Source: Candidatus Poribacteria bacterium (GTDB taxonomy: Bacteria > Poribacteria > WGA-4E > WGA-3G). From it: a DNA stretch of 64,000 nucleotides. Location of the stretch: assembly GCA_022828145.1 (NCBI GenBank), contig JAJEJA010000015.1:32973-96972 (forward strand), given 5' to 3'. The position numbers were made by a program, and so were the translations under genes. Shown piece by piece: positions 34,906 to 44,155 of the stretch (position 1 is the first letter of the stretch; each line of letters opens with the position of its first letter). The notes beneath the pieces are model-generated. The model saw nothing but the letters and a program-made list of their open reading frames with translations, was not told the origin of the DNA and ran no database searches.

Positions 34906-35198
34906 AAAAACTATTCCAACGCCACATTGAAGATTTTACTTGCGGATATTGCGGTACGTTCGTAAAAGGAGATGGATATACCAATCACTGTCCGAGATGC
35001 CTTTGGAGTCAACATGTAGATGTGAATCCTGGTGATCGTGCGGAGACATGTCTCGGTTTGATGGAGCCGATAGGGTTTACAATGAAACGCGGGAACTATG
35101 TGCTTATCCACCGATGCACTACGTGCGGGATTACCAAAAAGAACAAAACTTCCAAAGACGATAACTTTGATACGATACTAAGTTTACAAGGAGCATAA
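34902..35198 (+). CDS. RNHCP domain zinc-binding protein
   Basis: This 98-aa protein belongs to the RNHCP family, named for its central motif (here YTNHCPRCLWSQHVD, about residues 26-40). Cysteine pairs CGYC near residue 14, CPRC near 31 and CTTC near 74 suggest two zinc-binding sites. The function of the family is not known. The start is GTG. It precedes the OmpA-like gene by 1 bp. Confidence 0.85.
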   Translation: MKKLFQRHIEDFTCGYCGTFVKGDGYTNHCPRCLWSQHVDVNPGDRAETCLGLMEPIGFTMKRGNYVLIHRCTTCGITKKNKTSKDDNFDTILSLQGA

Positions 35199-35199
35199 A

Positions 35200-36096
35200 A
35201 TGGATAAAAAGGTAATCATTTCAGTCATTTCACTCATTATTGCTGTCATTGCCGTTGTTGTTTTGTCAATTCTGCTTTATACAACTTCTGATACACTCAA
35301 ACAGACGGAATTAGACCTGTCAACGACAAAGACCACGTTACAAGATACTGAAACTGCGAACACAGAACTGGATGAGAAGTTAACAAAAACAGAGAAGGCA
35401 TTAGGAGAAACGAAAACAGAACTGAACAATACAAAAGAGATATTGGAAGATGAAAGCGAAGCAGCGAAGAAGATCGCTGCTGAACGAAATAAACTGCAAG
35501 AGGATAAAGCAAGTCTTGAAAGCGATAAAGCGAATCTCCGCACAAAACTTACTGAAATTGAATCAGAATTAAAACGGATCCGTGATCAGTCTCAACGTTC
35601 AATCGCCGCTATCCAAGACAGATTCAAAGATTCAGTCGGTGCTGTTTTAGACGAAGCGGGACGACTAACACTTGATGTTAAGGGGAAGATCCTTTTTGAA
35701 ACAGGCAGTGCAATACTTAGCAAAGAAGGGAAAACACTTCTTGATGCAATTGCCAAGGAGGTGTTGCTAAATCCAGATTATTCGGAATACGCAATTCGGG
35801 TTGAAGGACATACGGATGACAACCCAATTGCAGGTTCTGCCTTGCGAAACTGGGACCTTTCAACGCAACGTTCAATCGCCGCTGTTAAATACTTACAGGA
35901 AAATGCTGACATTGCACCAGAACGTCTATCGGGAACAGGATATGCTTTCTACCAACCAATTGATACTGCCGATACAGATGATGCAAAAGCGAAAAACCGT
36001 CGGATTGAGATTATCCTTGTGCCACCACAAGATTTCTCTACAGAATTACTAAAATCACTGCAGAATGTAATGAAATCTATTGAGGTAGAGCAGTAG
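35200..36096 (+). CDS. OmpA/MotB-like peptidoglycan-binding protein with coiled coil
   Basis: This 298-aa protein has an N-terminal membrane anchor (VIISVISLIIAVIAVVVLSILLY, about residues 4-26). A long coiled coil of TELDLSTTKTTLQDTE-type heptads follows (residues about 33-140). The C-terminal OmpA domain (about 165-285) contains VEGHTDDNPIAG near 200 and RSIAAVKYLQ, with AKNRRIEI near 262. It should link the inner membrane to peptidoglycan. AAGGAG precedes the ATG, and it is likely co-transcribed with the RNHCP gene. Confidence 0.88.
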   Translation: MDKKVIISVISLIIAVIAVVVLSILLYTTSDTLKQTELDLSTTKTTLQDTETANTELDEKLTKTEKALGETKTELNNTKEILEDESEAAKKIAAERNKLQEDKASLESDKANLRTKLTEIESELKRIRDQSQRSIAAIQDRFKDSVGAVLDEAGRLTLDVKGKILFETGSAILSKEGKTLLDAIAKEVLLNPDYSEYAIRVEGHTDDNPIAGSALRNWDLSTQRSIAAVKYLQENADIAPERLSGTGYAFYQPIDTADTDDAKAKNRRIEIILVPPQDFSTELLKSLQNVMKSIEVEQ

Positions 36097-36115
36097 TGCT
36101 TAGTCAACATACTTT

Positions 36116-36185
36116 TGTAGGTCGCGATTCGGAGATCGCTTCTACAGAATCTTTTGCATTGTAGGAGGGAACTCCGATTCCCGAC
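36116..36185. repeat. Imperfect palindrome, 'GAATCGCGAC' family
   Basis: TGTAGGTCGCGATTCGGAGA at the left and GTAGGAGGGAACTCCGATTC at the right. It lies between two convergent genes, where such a hairpin could help end both transcripts. Confidence 0.7.
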
Positions 36186-36224
36186 TATTTTATGCTATCA
36201 AAAGACACTTGACTAAGCCGTAGG

Positions 36225-37031
36225 TTACTCTGATGTTGTATCTTTTTTGGCTTGACGTGCGAGTTTTGCTGCTTGTTGTGCCAGACGGTTTGCACCTGCT
36301 ATCTGTTCCATTAACTTAGCATTTGACCACGAAATTGCTGCGAAGTAACGGATCTCTTCCGGTCTGTTTAATGTCTCAACACCTAAGGAGATACGTAAAC
36401 CACTGTTTGCAGTATGTTGTATCCCCGCATTGATTCCGACCCCGTCAAATTCCAGACTGAGTTTAATATCGTCTCTCGCAAAAACTGGACGAAATACTTT
36501 GCTTATACCCACGAACATGCCGATGGGATTATCGTCAATTGCGAAACGGTTATTACCTATTCCGATGTGTCCTGAAATCAGGTGAACAAGTGGAAGGTTG
36601 AAAGTTTTGCTGATAGCAAGGTATGCGGAATTAGGCTGGTAGGTATCCCACTCTTGAATAACATTATCGCCGAGATTGTCAATACCGATTGCGACATCTG
36701 GTATTTTCCCCGATTCTTCCAGAATTTGTGCTTTTAGGTGTCCCAAGAAGGATCGTGAAGCGTCATTGTCCTGCGGTAATATGTGTGTGCCACTGATTTC
36801 AATCCTATCAAACATGCCGAAGTTGACACGGAAAGCGACCGGATCCCGTTTGAAATGCGTTGAATTTTGAAAGGGTGCATATACCCCTACGCCGAATATC
36901 CCGTGTTTTAACACTTTGCCTGATGGGATATCTATTAATCCGCTTTCTGTAAAGATTTCTCCGTTAACAGGCACAACCAATATAAGACAGACAGTAAATA
37001 CTATAGATAAGACGTATAGTTTCTTGACCAT
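36225..37031 (-). CDS. Outer-membrane beta-barrel-like protein (YjbH-like)
   Basis: This 268-aa protein has a signal peptide (VLSIVFTVCLILVVPVNGE) and starts its mature part with IFTESGLIDIPSGKVLKHG, a motif shared with YjbH-type exopolysaccharide-associated barrel proteins. Alternating hydrophobic strands follow (FGVGVYAPF, VAFRVNFGMFDRIEISG). The C-terminal 30 residues are Ala/Lys/Gln-rich and helical (NRLAQQAAKLARQAKK), which is unusual for a barrel end. It starts 5 bp after rpiA. Confidence 0.65.
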   Translation of the reverse strand: MVKKLYVLSIVFTVCLILVVPVNGEIFTESGLIDIPSGKVLKHGIFGVGVYAPFQNSTHFKRDPVAFRVNFGMFDRIEISGTHILPQDNDASRSFLGHLKAQILEESGKIPDVAIGIDNLGDNVIQEWDTYQPNSAYLAISKTFNLPLVHLISGHIGIGNNRFAIDDNPIGMFVGISKVFRPVFARDDIKLSLEFDGVGINAGIQHTANSGLRISLGVETLNRPEEIRYFAAISWSNAKLMEQIAGANRLAQQAAKLARQAKKDTTSE

Positions 37032-37036
37032 TTTTC

Positions 37037-37717
37037 TTACTCCATGTATTTTATGCCTTCTGTTGTTCCGACTATCACCTTGTCTGCGCGTTTTGCAAAG
37101 ATACCGTTTTCAACGACTCCGGGAATGTTGTTCAGTAATAGCTCCATCTTTTCAGGTTCAGGAATTCCATTGAATTTGCAATCTAAGATATAGTTTCTGT
37201 TATCTGTAATCAACGGTTTTTGTATCCCCCCTCGCAAGTCAGAGTTATCGCAAATTTGATTGACCATGCGTTGTGTCGCTTCCCACCCGAACTGTATTAT
37301 TTCCACGGGTAGTGCAAATGTTGTTCCGATGACTTGAGAGACCTTGCTTTGATCAACAACAATGAGGAGTCGTTCTGATGCGTTTGCGATGATTTTCTCT
37401 CTAACCAAAGCTGCACCACCTCCTTTGATTAAATTGAGGTGTGGGTCTACTTCATCTGCCCCATCTATCGTTAATTCTATTGTGGCATGGTGTGCAAGTG
37501 TTGAAAGTCTGATACCTTGTTCAGTTGCGATCTTCTCTGTGTCTTCGGAGGTAGGAATTCCGATGATATCAAGACCGTTTCGCACCATGCCGCCGAGTTT
37601 TAAGAGTGCGTAGTAAACAGTTGAACCGGTTCCCAATCCGACAACCATTCCGTTTTGTATCTCTTCTGTCGCTTTTTCAGCAGCAATTTTTTTTAGGTGT
37701 TCTGTGTTCATGCCCAT
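37037..37717 (-). CDS. rpiA: Ribose-5-phosphate isomerase A
   Basis: This 226-aa enzyme interconverts ribose 5-phosphate and ribulose 5-phosphate. Conserved blocks are [14 protein letters not shown] (about residues 25-38), [22 protein letters not shown] (from about 83) with the active-site DGADE and KGGGA, and IVVDQSKVS near 118. The length is standard. It overlaps the RhaI-like gene by 10 bp, so the two sugar enzymes are co-translated. Confidence 0.96.
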   Translation of the reverse strand: MGMNTEHLKKIAAEKATEEIQNGMVVGLGTGSTVYYALLKLGGMVRNGLDIIGIPTSEDTEKIATEQGIRLSTLAHHATIELTIDGADEVDPHLNLIKGGGAALVREKIIANASERLLIVVDQSKVSQVIGTTFALPVEIIQFGWEATQRMVNQICDNSDLRGGIQKPLITDNRNYILDCKFNGIPEPEKMELLLNNIPGVVENGIFAKRADKVIVGTTEGIKYME

Positions 37718-38925
37718 CCTTGGCTTTCACCACCGATACGCGCTTTACTAATTTTTTCATAATAGCCACTTTTTCGGTATGCTGTCAATGGATGCGGATC
37801 ACGTCCCATCTCTAAACGCACCTGTTCAAGGAGTGGGTTCACATCGGTTTCATAGGCATTCTGAAGTATGCTTTCCGCTTCAATAAGGTCAGTTGAATCT
37901 TGTGCTGCTGCTAATGCGTCTCGGTCTACCAATAGTGCCTTCGCATAAGCCTTTTGCAGGTTACATACGGACTGTATGCTTGCTGCCACCTTCGGTTTTA
38001 GGTTATGACTCTGGTCAATCATATAAGCGATGTCAGTTTCTGTTTCTGGATCAAGTTCAGCTGCGACGAGTTCGTTATAAATGAGGAAGAGTTCCTGTGG
38101 ATTGATAGAACCTACCGTCAGGTCATCATCTGCATATTTTCGGCAATTGAAGTGGAAACCACCGAGTTTTCCTTCATCTATAAGGTATGCGACGATAAAC
38201 TCAATATTTGTCCCTTGCGGATGATGCCCGAGATCTACAAGTACTTGTGCTTTCGGTCCCAATTTAGTTGCCATGAGGTAAGCGGTACCCCAATCGGCTA
38301 AATCGGTGTGGTAAAATGCGGGTTCAAAGAACTTGTATTCAATGAGCATACGGGTGTCATTAGGGAGTACGTCATAAACTTCGCTTAGTGCTTCTGTCAT
38401 CCACTGCTTACGTTTTCGGAAGTTTGCTTGTCCGGGGAAGTTTGTGCCATCAGCAAACCAGAGGCTCAGTAAATCTGAACCTGTTTTCTGCATGATGTCA
38501 ACACATTCTAACATGTGGTCAATTGCGAGACGTCGTATATCTGCATAAGGGTTGCAGACGCTTCCGAGTTTATATTCTTGGTCTTGAAAGACGTTTGGGT
38601 TAATTGCCCCGATTCCAATACCGACATCTGCTGCATATTGTTTCAATGCCCTCCAGTCATCGGTTTTATCCCATGGAATGTGAAGTGCGACAGTTGGTGA
38701 AACACCTGTAAATCTGTGGACGGTTGCTGCATCTTCCAGACGTTCTGCTGCGTTCCTTGCGGCGCCGGGTTGTTCAAACACGCCGAATCGTGTGCCGGAA
38801 TTTCCGTAACCCCATGAGGGTGTTTCTATATGCTGCTGTTTGAGGAGTTCCTTAATCGTCTCAACTTGAACTCCCTGTTTTTCTAATTTCTCGACTAATA
38901 TACGATAAGATGGACTGCTACTCAT
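37708..38925 (-). CDS. rhaI: L-rhamnose isomerase RhaI-type sugar isomerase
   Basis: This 405-aa TIM-barrel enzyme resembles the RhaI group of L-rhamnose/aldose isomerases. Blocks include [20 protein letters not shown] (near residue 36), ALHIPWD near 81, [13 protein letters not shown] near 154, [19 protein letters not shown] in outline near 192, [11 protein letters not shown] near 222 and [15 protein letters not shown] near 245, carrying the Glu/Asp/His metal ligands. It converts a deoxy-aldose to the ketose. Substrate range in this group is broad, so the symbol is provisional. Confidence 0.85.
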   Translation of the reverse strand: MSSSPSYRILVEKLEKQGVQVETIKELLKQQHIETPSWGYGNSGTRFGVFEQPGAARNAAERLEDAATVHRFTGVSPTVALHIPWDKTDDWRALKQYAADVGIGIGAINPNVFQDQEYKLGSVCNPYADIRRLAIDHMLECVDIMQKTGSDLLSLWFADGTNFPGQANFRKRKQWMTEALSEVYDVLPNDTRMLIEYKFFEPAFYHTDLADWGTAYLMATKLGPKAQVLVDLGHHPQGTNIEFIVAYLIDEGKLGGFHFNCRKYADDDLTVGSINPQELFLIYNELVAAELDPETETDIAYMIDQSHNLKPKVAASIQSVCNLQKAYAKALLVDRDALAAAQDSTDLIEAESILQNAYETDVNPLLEQVRLEMGRDPHPLTAYRKSGYYEKISKARIGGESQGWA

Positions 38926-38965
38926 ATAATCTTCTCCTGATCACAGGTCAAATTTTTATTATTAT

Positions 38966-39158
38966 AACGTGAGTTTGATAATAGGTATATGGACTTCATT
39001 TTGCCCAAAATATCACTTGAATAAACGCGGTAGGTTCGGTTTCCTAACCGAACCGGCTTTGTGTCACTTGTGTTCATAAAGGTTTTTGGGTAGGATCCGG
39101 TTCGGTTAGGAAACCGAACCTACCGGCCTGGGGAAATCTGATTTATCAAGCTCACGTT
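38966..39158. mobile_element. Palindromic TIR element, complete, with a different core
   Basis: A 193-bp element bounded by AACGTGAGTTTGATAA at 38966 and its near-complement ending CTCACGTT at 39158. Both ends are flanked by ATTAT (38961-38965 and 39159-39163), a 5-bp target-site duplication. The core carries GGTAGGTTCGGTTTCCTAAC and its complement instead of the GTTGGG-type core of other copies. It fills the gap between rhaI and pafA. Confidence 0.8.
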
Positions 39159-39198
39159 ATTATATCACATTTTTTGTATTTGTGTCAGGACTTTTGTT

Positions 39199-40659
39199 CT
39201 ACATTCGCTGCCGCAGTTTGAGGAGATTTAGCCATCTACGGGCATTCGGTAGGCTGGTGTCAAGGGGTTCTTTCATCTCATAACATTCGGTTTGTCCGGC
39301 ATAGATGTGATGCCAGTCTACTATACACTGCATCTTTTGCCTCTTCAGATTTCGCATGAGATATCCGCGGACCCTTGCGCGCGTGTTGATGGGTGGGTTA
39401 GTGATGGCATGACTTATCTGGTGGTCGGTAATCACGCGACGCATACACCCTTCGGATTGGAGTGCATAGAATATCCCCGTATCAGGGTCAATGTTGTGGT
39501 ATTCTAAGTCAAGGCTCTTGAGCCACTGGTCATCCCAATCCAAACCTTCTTCTTCAACTAATGCATCAAGAAACCATTTTTTTGCAGCCCAGTCGAGTCG
39601 GGTGGTAAGACGTGTCCAGTCTGTTTCTAAGTCATCAAGGACATTTTCCCATTCAGTGAGTACCCACTGAGTTATCTCATTAGGACGTGTAATTATGTCT
39701 TGAACAAAGTTTAGGTATTTGCGTTGAATATCAATGGCAGTGACAGTTTGGCCGTTCTGTAGGTCAACATCCCATGTCAGTGTGGTGTCCCGTGAGATGT
39801 ATCTGATTGCGGCGATTGGGTCAACAAGTTCAAGGTTTGGGATTGGTAGTTTTTCTCCGTATCGTTCGTAATGTCTCTCAATAGCATCAAGGACGAGTAC
39901 GGTTGTTCCGATTTTGAGTGCTGATGCATATTCAGACATGTTTGTGTCGCCGACAAGGAGGTGTAGTCTACGATATTTTGTGTAATCGCTGAGCGGTTCG
40001 TCTCGGGTATTGATTATTGCGCGACTGAACTGAATCCATTCATAGATTTCAGTGACGATGTGATCCGCGCGTTGTGATATCTGGTACCCGATAAAGTCGT
40101 CTTGACTGTATTGTCCATCTCCGAATTCCATGATGTCATCATAAGCACCGACGCGACCTGCCCCAGCGTATATTTGTCGGGTAACGAAAAATGGGAGGAG
40201 GGTTGGGATTACGATTCTATAGAATGGCACATCACGTCGTGCTTGATAATTTTCGTGGCAGCCGAAAGTTGCCCCTGTGTAGTGGTCTATGTTATTTTTG
40301 TAAAAGGCGACGTGTGACTCAAGTCTGTTCTCTTTTAGGATCGCCATGATGACATGTTCAATTGCCTTGTCGTAAGCGATTGCGTCAAAAAGATTGGCGC
40401 ATTCCGGTGTAGCGTATTCAAGATGTCCCATGTCGATATAGAGTCTACCGCCGTTGAAGAGGAAGCCGCCGTTACCGGGTGGTTCTCCCCAGTCGCGATA
40501 GTGAAGATCGGGGATTCCGAGTTCAAGATGTTTGAAGACATAGTCTCTGATATTCGCGGCAACACCTTCAGGGGAGGCTTTCAAACGTTGTGTCTGCATT
40601 GTCTGAGGCTGGACCATGCATCCCAATTCGGTTTCAATGCCGATTATTCTATATGTCAC
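39199..40659 (-). CDS. pafA: Pup/UBact ligase PafA
   Basis: This 486-aa enzyme belongs to the glutamine-synthetase-like Pup ligase family. It joins the C-terminal Glu of the Pup-like modifier to lysines of target proteins. Visible motifs are GIETELG near residue 7, LYIDMGHLEYATPEC (Asp76 matches the PafA/Dop catalytic Asp), FYKNNIDHYTGATFGCHENY, INTRDEPLSDYTKYRRLH and GDTNMSEYASALKIG. The ending (KEPLDTSLPNARRWLNLLK) matches the PafA-type tail, and the long Dop loop is absent. It is the last gene of the proteasome operon, 34 bp after prcA. Confidence 0.93.
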   Translation of the reverse strand: MTYRIIGIETELGCMVQPQTMQTQRLKASPEGVAANIRDYVFKHLELGIPDLHYRDWGEPPGNGGFLFNGGRLYIDMGHLEYATPECANLFDAIAYDKAIEHVIMAILKENRLESHVAFYKNNIDHYTGATFGCHENYQARRDVPFYRIVIPTLLPFFVTRQIYAGAGRVGAYDDIMEFGDGQYSQDDFIGYQISQRADHIVTEIYEWIQFSRAIINTRDEPLSDYTKYRRLHLLVGDTNMSEYASALKIGTTVLVLDAIERHYERYGEKLPIPNLELVDPIAAIRYISRDTTLTWDVDLQNGQTVTAIDIQRKYLNFVQDIITRPNEITQWVLTEWENVLDDLETDWTRLTTRLDWAAKKWFLDALVEEEGLDWDDQWLKSLDLEYHNIDPDTGIFYALQSEGCMRRVITDHQISHAITNPPINTRARVRGYLMRNLKRQKMQCIVDWHHIYAGQTECYEMKEPLDTSLPNARRWLNLLKLRQRM

Positions 40660-40693
40660 GGGTTTTGTTCCTTAATGGTTGTCAACAATCATT

Positions 40694-41455
40694 TTATTTA
40701 GTGAGTTCAGAAATCTCATCTTGGCTTAACAGGCGGAATTTTGTATCTCCTGATAAGGAATTATCTAAAATCCCCGCTTCAATTTCTCCATCTTCTAATT
40801 CAGTATTTATGACTTCATCTATCTGGTCATCTGAAACTTCATTGCTATCTTCTACATCATCACGTTGGCTTAATTCTCTACCGACTGCCCAGGTTTTGAG
40901 TGCTAACTGCAGTGCTGCGTCAAGATCAGGTTGTGTATCATTTTGAGCATCCGCGAGATAACTTTGCATAGCGGATTCTATCTCTGCGGTACCACCGATG
41001 ACACCAGATTCAGGCTGGACTTTCACGTTACCATCGTAGTTTATATGCGTAAATTGTGTTTCTGGGTCACCATTGCCAATTTCGACGAGCAACATTTTTA
41101 TGATGTACGCTTCACCGACAATAGATTCAAATGCTTGCTTAAAGGTATGTGCTAAAACATAATGTGTGAGTCGGTGTAGGTTCACATCTTCAGTGGCACT
41201 TTGAAATGCTTGAACGCTTGCAGTATCGGTAACAAGCATACGGAGTCGTTCAATGTCTGCGGGGTGTCCGATTGCGGAGAGTGCAATACGGTCATGAACT
41301 TCAAATATTTTCTGAGCACCTTTACTCACGGTGAGAAGGAGGCTGCCTTGTGCGTAAGGGAGTCCAACGACGGGACTTCCGGGTTTAAGTTGGTCTTCAA
41401 TGTAATCGCGCCTGTCCTGAATTGCTTCAATCCAGCGGTACGGCATATCGCGCAT
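40694..41455 (-). CDS. prcA: Proteasome alpha subunit PrcA
   Basis: This 253-aa protein forms the outer, non-catalytic rings of the 20S core. It starts YRWIEAIQDRRDYIEDQLKP, then GSPVVGLPYAQGSLLLTVSKG and KIFEVHDRIALSAIGHPADIERLRML, the alpha-subunit fold without an N-terminal threonine. The start at 41455 shares its A with the prcB stop (TAATG), and GGAGG lies upstream. The last 50 residues are an acidic tail (DDVEDSNEVSDDQIDEV), longer than usual and possibly flexible. Confidence 0.93.
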   Translation of the reverse strand: MRDMPYRWIEAIQDRRDYIEDQLKPGSPVVGLPYAQGSLLLTVSKGAQKIFEVHDRIALSAIGHPADIERLRMLVTDTASVQAFQSATEDVNLHRLTHYVLAHTFKQAFESIVGEAYIIKMLLVEIGNGDPETQFTHINYDGNVKVQPESGVIGGTAEIESAMQSYLADAQNDTQPDLDAALQLALKTWAVGRELSQRDDVEDSNEVSDDQIDEVINTELEDGEIEAGILDNSLSGDTKFRLLSQDEISELTK

Positions 41456-42327
41456 TATGTAGCCTCCGCGTAACATTCATTAAGAAATTTGTCGGTGAGT
41501 GTTTCAACGCCGTGTCGTGTAATCGTTTTGAGAGTAGGAAATATTTCAGCTTTTGCGTTGTATCCGCTTGTTGCTGCATCGTACTCACTGGCTGTATCCA
41601 GCAGTCTTAGAATTGTGATGGTTGCCTGCTTTTCGTCCATATCTTCAAGCCGTGTCTCTCCCCATCTGTCAAGGTAACGTAGCACACCGCGTATCCAAAC
41701 TGAACCGGAACCGGTTGTAGCGAAATCGACGTTTTCGAAGTGTGCACCGAGTGCGTCATAGAAATAGATTTTGCCACCGTTTACCGTTTCGTCAGTTTGC
41801 GGTGCATATAACGCGAAGATAGGAATCACCGCGCCGATCCCCTGCATTGCCATTGGTAGGTTATCAAGGATAAGCCGTGAAAGTGTTCTCAGTTTTCCTT
41901 CGACACTGAGTTCTTGGAGTTGGCTGCGCCGGAAATACTGGAATGAGTGTTTTAGAACACGCGCAATCTCGAAAGCCATTGCGGGTGCACCAGAGATTGC
42001 CAGAACAGAGTGTGAGTCGATAGGAATGACTTTCTCAGCGCGATCGTGAACAACAGAAGTGCCAGCGGTTGCACGCCGATCCCCCGCAATGATAATACCA
42101 TCCTTATAACGCATCGCGACAACAGTCGTTGCTTCAGCTAACGCTAAAGTCGTGCTATGCGTTTGTCCCCCTTGCGTGGGCAGCACCGTAGCATCGCGTA
42201 TAGGTTTTTTTATACTTGGTAATAATTCTGGGACATTCACTTCAGACATACCTTGAGTCTGTTCACCGTCAATTTTCAAGGTATCGGCATGTTTTAAAAG
42301 GCTGAGAAAGTCGCCTTTATGGTTCAT
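41455..42327 (-). CDS. prcB: Proteasome beta subunit PrcB
   Basis: This 290-aa precursor is the catalytic subunit. A 66-residue propeptide precedes TTVVAMRYKDG, where Thr67 becomes the nucleophile Thr1. In mature numbering Asp17 (AGDRRAT) and Lys33 (RAEKV) fall exactly where proteasome catalysis needs them, which fixes the cleavage site. The residue before Thr1 is Ala, where Gly is usual. GSGSVWIRGVLRY and the SGYNAKAE C-terminal region are family-like. It overlaps pup and prcA by one base on either side, showing tight co-translation. Confidence 0.95.
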   Translation of the reverse strand: MNHKGDFLSLLKHADTLKIDGEQTQGMSEVNVPELLPSIKKPIRDATVLPTQGGQTHSTTLALAEATTVVAMRYKDGIIIAGDRRATAGTSVVHDRAEKVIPIDSHSVLAISGAPAMAFEIARVLKHSFQYFRRSQLQELSVEGKLRTLSRLILDNLPMAMQGIGAVIPIFALYAPQTDETVNGGKIYFYDALGAHFENVDFATTGSGSVWIRGVLRYLDRWGETRLEDMDEKQATITILRLLDTASEYDAATSGYNAKAEIFPTLKTITRHGVETLTDKFLNECYAEAT

Positions 42328-42524
42328 TATTCCCCCGTTCTTTGGCGGTATCTGCGCGATTGATCTTTGTCAACCCGTCTCATACGTTTTAGGAGTTCAT
42401 TTGTATCGGGTCTGTTGACATCGGGCCGTTTCGGTGCGTTGTTATCATCGCCACCGTCACCGGGTTCTATCGGCTTTACCGGTCTCTGTTTGCGTTCGGG
42501 AAAATAGACAATTTTGTCTTTCAT
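42327..42524 (-). CDS. Pup-like modifier (UBact)
   Basis: This 65-aa protein is the prokaryotic ubiquitin-like tag. It is disordered-looking and charged, with DTNELLKRMRRVDKDQSRRY near the end and the C-terminus RTGE. Actinobacterial Pup ends in GGQ or GGE; a single-Gly RTGE-type end marks the variant described as UBact in Gram-negative phyla. Because the last residue is already Glu, deamidation by Dop should not be needed. AAGGAGA precedes the ATG. It lies between dop and prcB, as in Mycobacterium. Confidence 0.93.
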   Translation of the reverse strand: MKDKIVYFPERKQRPVKPIEPGDGGDDNNAPKRPDVNRPDTNELLKRMRRVDKDQSRRYRQRTGE

Positions 42525-42576
42525 GAGTTTATTCTCCTTGAATTGCTTTTAGATGCAATTTTGGGTTTACACTATT

Positions 42577-44094
42577 CTAAGGTAGACCGAGTTTTTCAAC
42601 GAGAGTCTGAGGATTAGGGGATAAGTCAAGTGCTTCATTATATTTCCGAGCAATTTCTGGATTCGCGAGTGAGTTCATGTTAACAGTCACTGTTCTCCCT
42701 TTAATGTCAAAGGAGATACTATCCCATTGAACAGTTTTGACTGCATCTTCAAACTTGTTTAGTGATTTACCACGGAAATAAGCCCGCGTATCTGCAGGTG
42801 GTGTATGCATAGCTGCCTGAATCTGTTCATCCGTTACAACTCTTTGCATGGGTAATCCGTAGAATAAACTTTCCTCAACATTGGTGTTATGGTATTCTAA
42901 ATCAATACTCTGGAGCCAGGGGTCATCCCATTCAATTTCTTCAGATTCAACAAAAGTCTCCAGCAACCATTTTTTTGCGACCCAGTCAATTCTATCTGTC
43001 AGGTCCATCGGGTCATTTTCGAGGTCATCAAGCGTCTGTTCCCACTGTGTTAGCACCCAATCTGTCTCACTGTTCTGACCTGCAAGATGTTTTTGTGCAA
43101 TTTCGAGAAACTCGCGTTGATGATCAATAGCCGAGATCATTTTACCATCAATTTTCTGTAACATCCAACGATACGTCTGATCATGCGAAATCAGTTTTAT
43201 AGTATCAATCGGATTAGCGATTGCGCATGTCTCTGGAATAAGGCGTTGTTCAATCAGTTCAATAACAAGTGCAGTTGTACCGACCTTTAAAGCGGTAGCA
43301 TATTCGGACATGTTTGCATCGCCAACGATTCCGTGAAGTCTTCGATATTTTGCTGGATCCGCATGCGGTTCGTCTCTTGTATTCACGATAGGCCGTTTGT
43401 GCATTGTATCTACACTTGCCTCTACGTGAAAAAAGTCTGAACGTTGTGTGAGTTGGAAATGTCCTGGCGTAGCGAGTCCCGCTTCAGTTTCAATGCCTAT
43501 CTTACCTGCTCCCGCAAATATTTGCCGTGTAATAAAAAACGGAAGAATGCTTGTTTTGAGGTAATCGAATGGCACATCACGGGCCATTAGATAGTTGTCA
43601 TGACATCCGTAGCTATGGCCATAAAAATCGGTGTTATTTTTATATAGGATAACGCGTTCACCGAGTTCCTGGCTCCGTCTTTCAGCACATTCTTGCAGTA
43701 TCCGTTCACCGGCTTTGTCGTGTGCTACAAGGTCAAACAGACTTTGACATTCAGGTGTTGAATACTCTGGATGTGCGTGGTCGTTGTAAAGTCTTGCACC
43801 ATTTATCAGGATGCGGTCACTTTTTATTTCCCGAAAGGAGCGATCAGGTTGATTAGCGAACCTTTTTTTATCCTTTTTCTCCTCCTCCACTTCATCAGGA
43901 TGGTTGTTTAGATGTTTTGCCCGAAATCCGCGTTCATCTTTGAAAGGGTCTTCACCCTTGTAATCCCATTTCGGCAGAAATGGCTCGCGTTGATAACACT
44001 TTATTAACTCAATGGATTCCTTGACGGTATCAATCTGTTCAGCGTTTTCAAGTGTTATTCCGTATTCGGTTTCAATCCCAAAAAGTCTATGCAT
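42577..44094 (-). CDS. dop: Dop, Pup/UBact deamidase-depupylase
   Basis: This 505-aa paralogue of PafA removes the modifier from targets. It has the Dop-specific insertion (about residues 45-92, Lys/Glu/Asp-rich) before INGARLYNDHAHPEYSTPEC, where Asp105 is the catalytic Asp. YKNNTDFYGHSYGCHDNYLM, INTRDEPHADPAKYRRLHG-type and GDANMSEYATALKVG blocks follow. The DHAHPEY form and the gene order before pup identify it as Dop rather than PafA. With a Glu-ending tag its main job is probably depupylation. Confidence 0.92.
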   Translation of the reverse strand: MHRLFGIETEYGITLENAEQIDTVKESIELIKCYQREPFLPKWDYKGEDPFKDERGFRAKHLNNHPDEVEEEKKDKKRFANQPDRSFREIKSDRILINGARLYNDHAHPEYSTPECQSLFDLVAHDKAGERILQECAERRSQELGERVILYKNNTDFYGHSYGCHDNYLMARDVPFDYLKTSILPFFITRQIFAGAGKIGIETEAGLATPGHFQLTQRSDFFHVEASVDTMHKRPIVNTRDEPHADPAKYRRLHGIVGDANMSEYATALKVGTTALVIELIEQRLIPETCAIANPIDTIKLISHDQTYRWMLQKIDGKMISAIDHQREFLEIAQKHLAGQNSETDWVLTQWEQTLDDLENDPMDLTDRIDWVAKKWLLETFVESEEIEWDDPWLQSIDLEYHNTNVEESLFYGLPMQRVVTDEQIQAAMHTPPADTRAYFRGKSLNKFEDAVKTVQWDSISFDIKGRTVTVNMNSLANPEIARKYNEALDLSPNPQTLVEKLGLP

Positions 44095-44155
44095 TATTTG
44101 TAGCTTTCTGTTTTATCAGACAATATGTAATTTATTCTAAGGTAAATGTATAGAA

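Noticed and set aside
40694..41476. Upstream ATG at 41476 as the start of prcA
   Set aside because: It would add seven residues inside the prcB coding end without a ribosome site; the TAATG-coupled ATG at 41455 has GGAGG.
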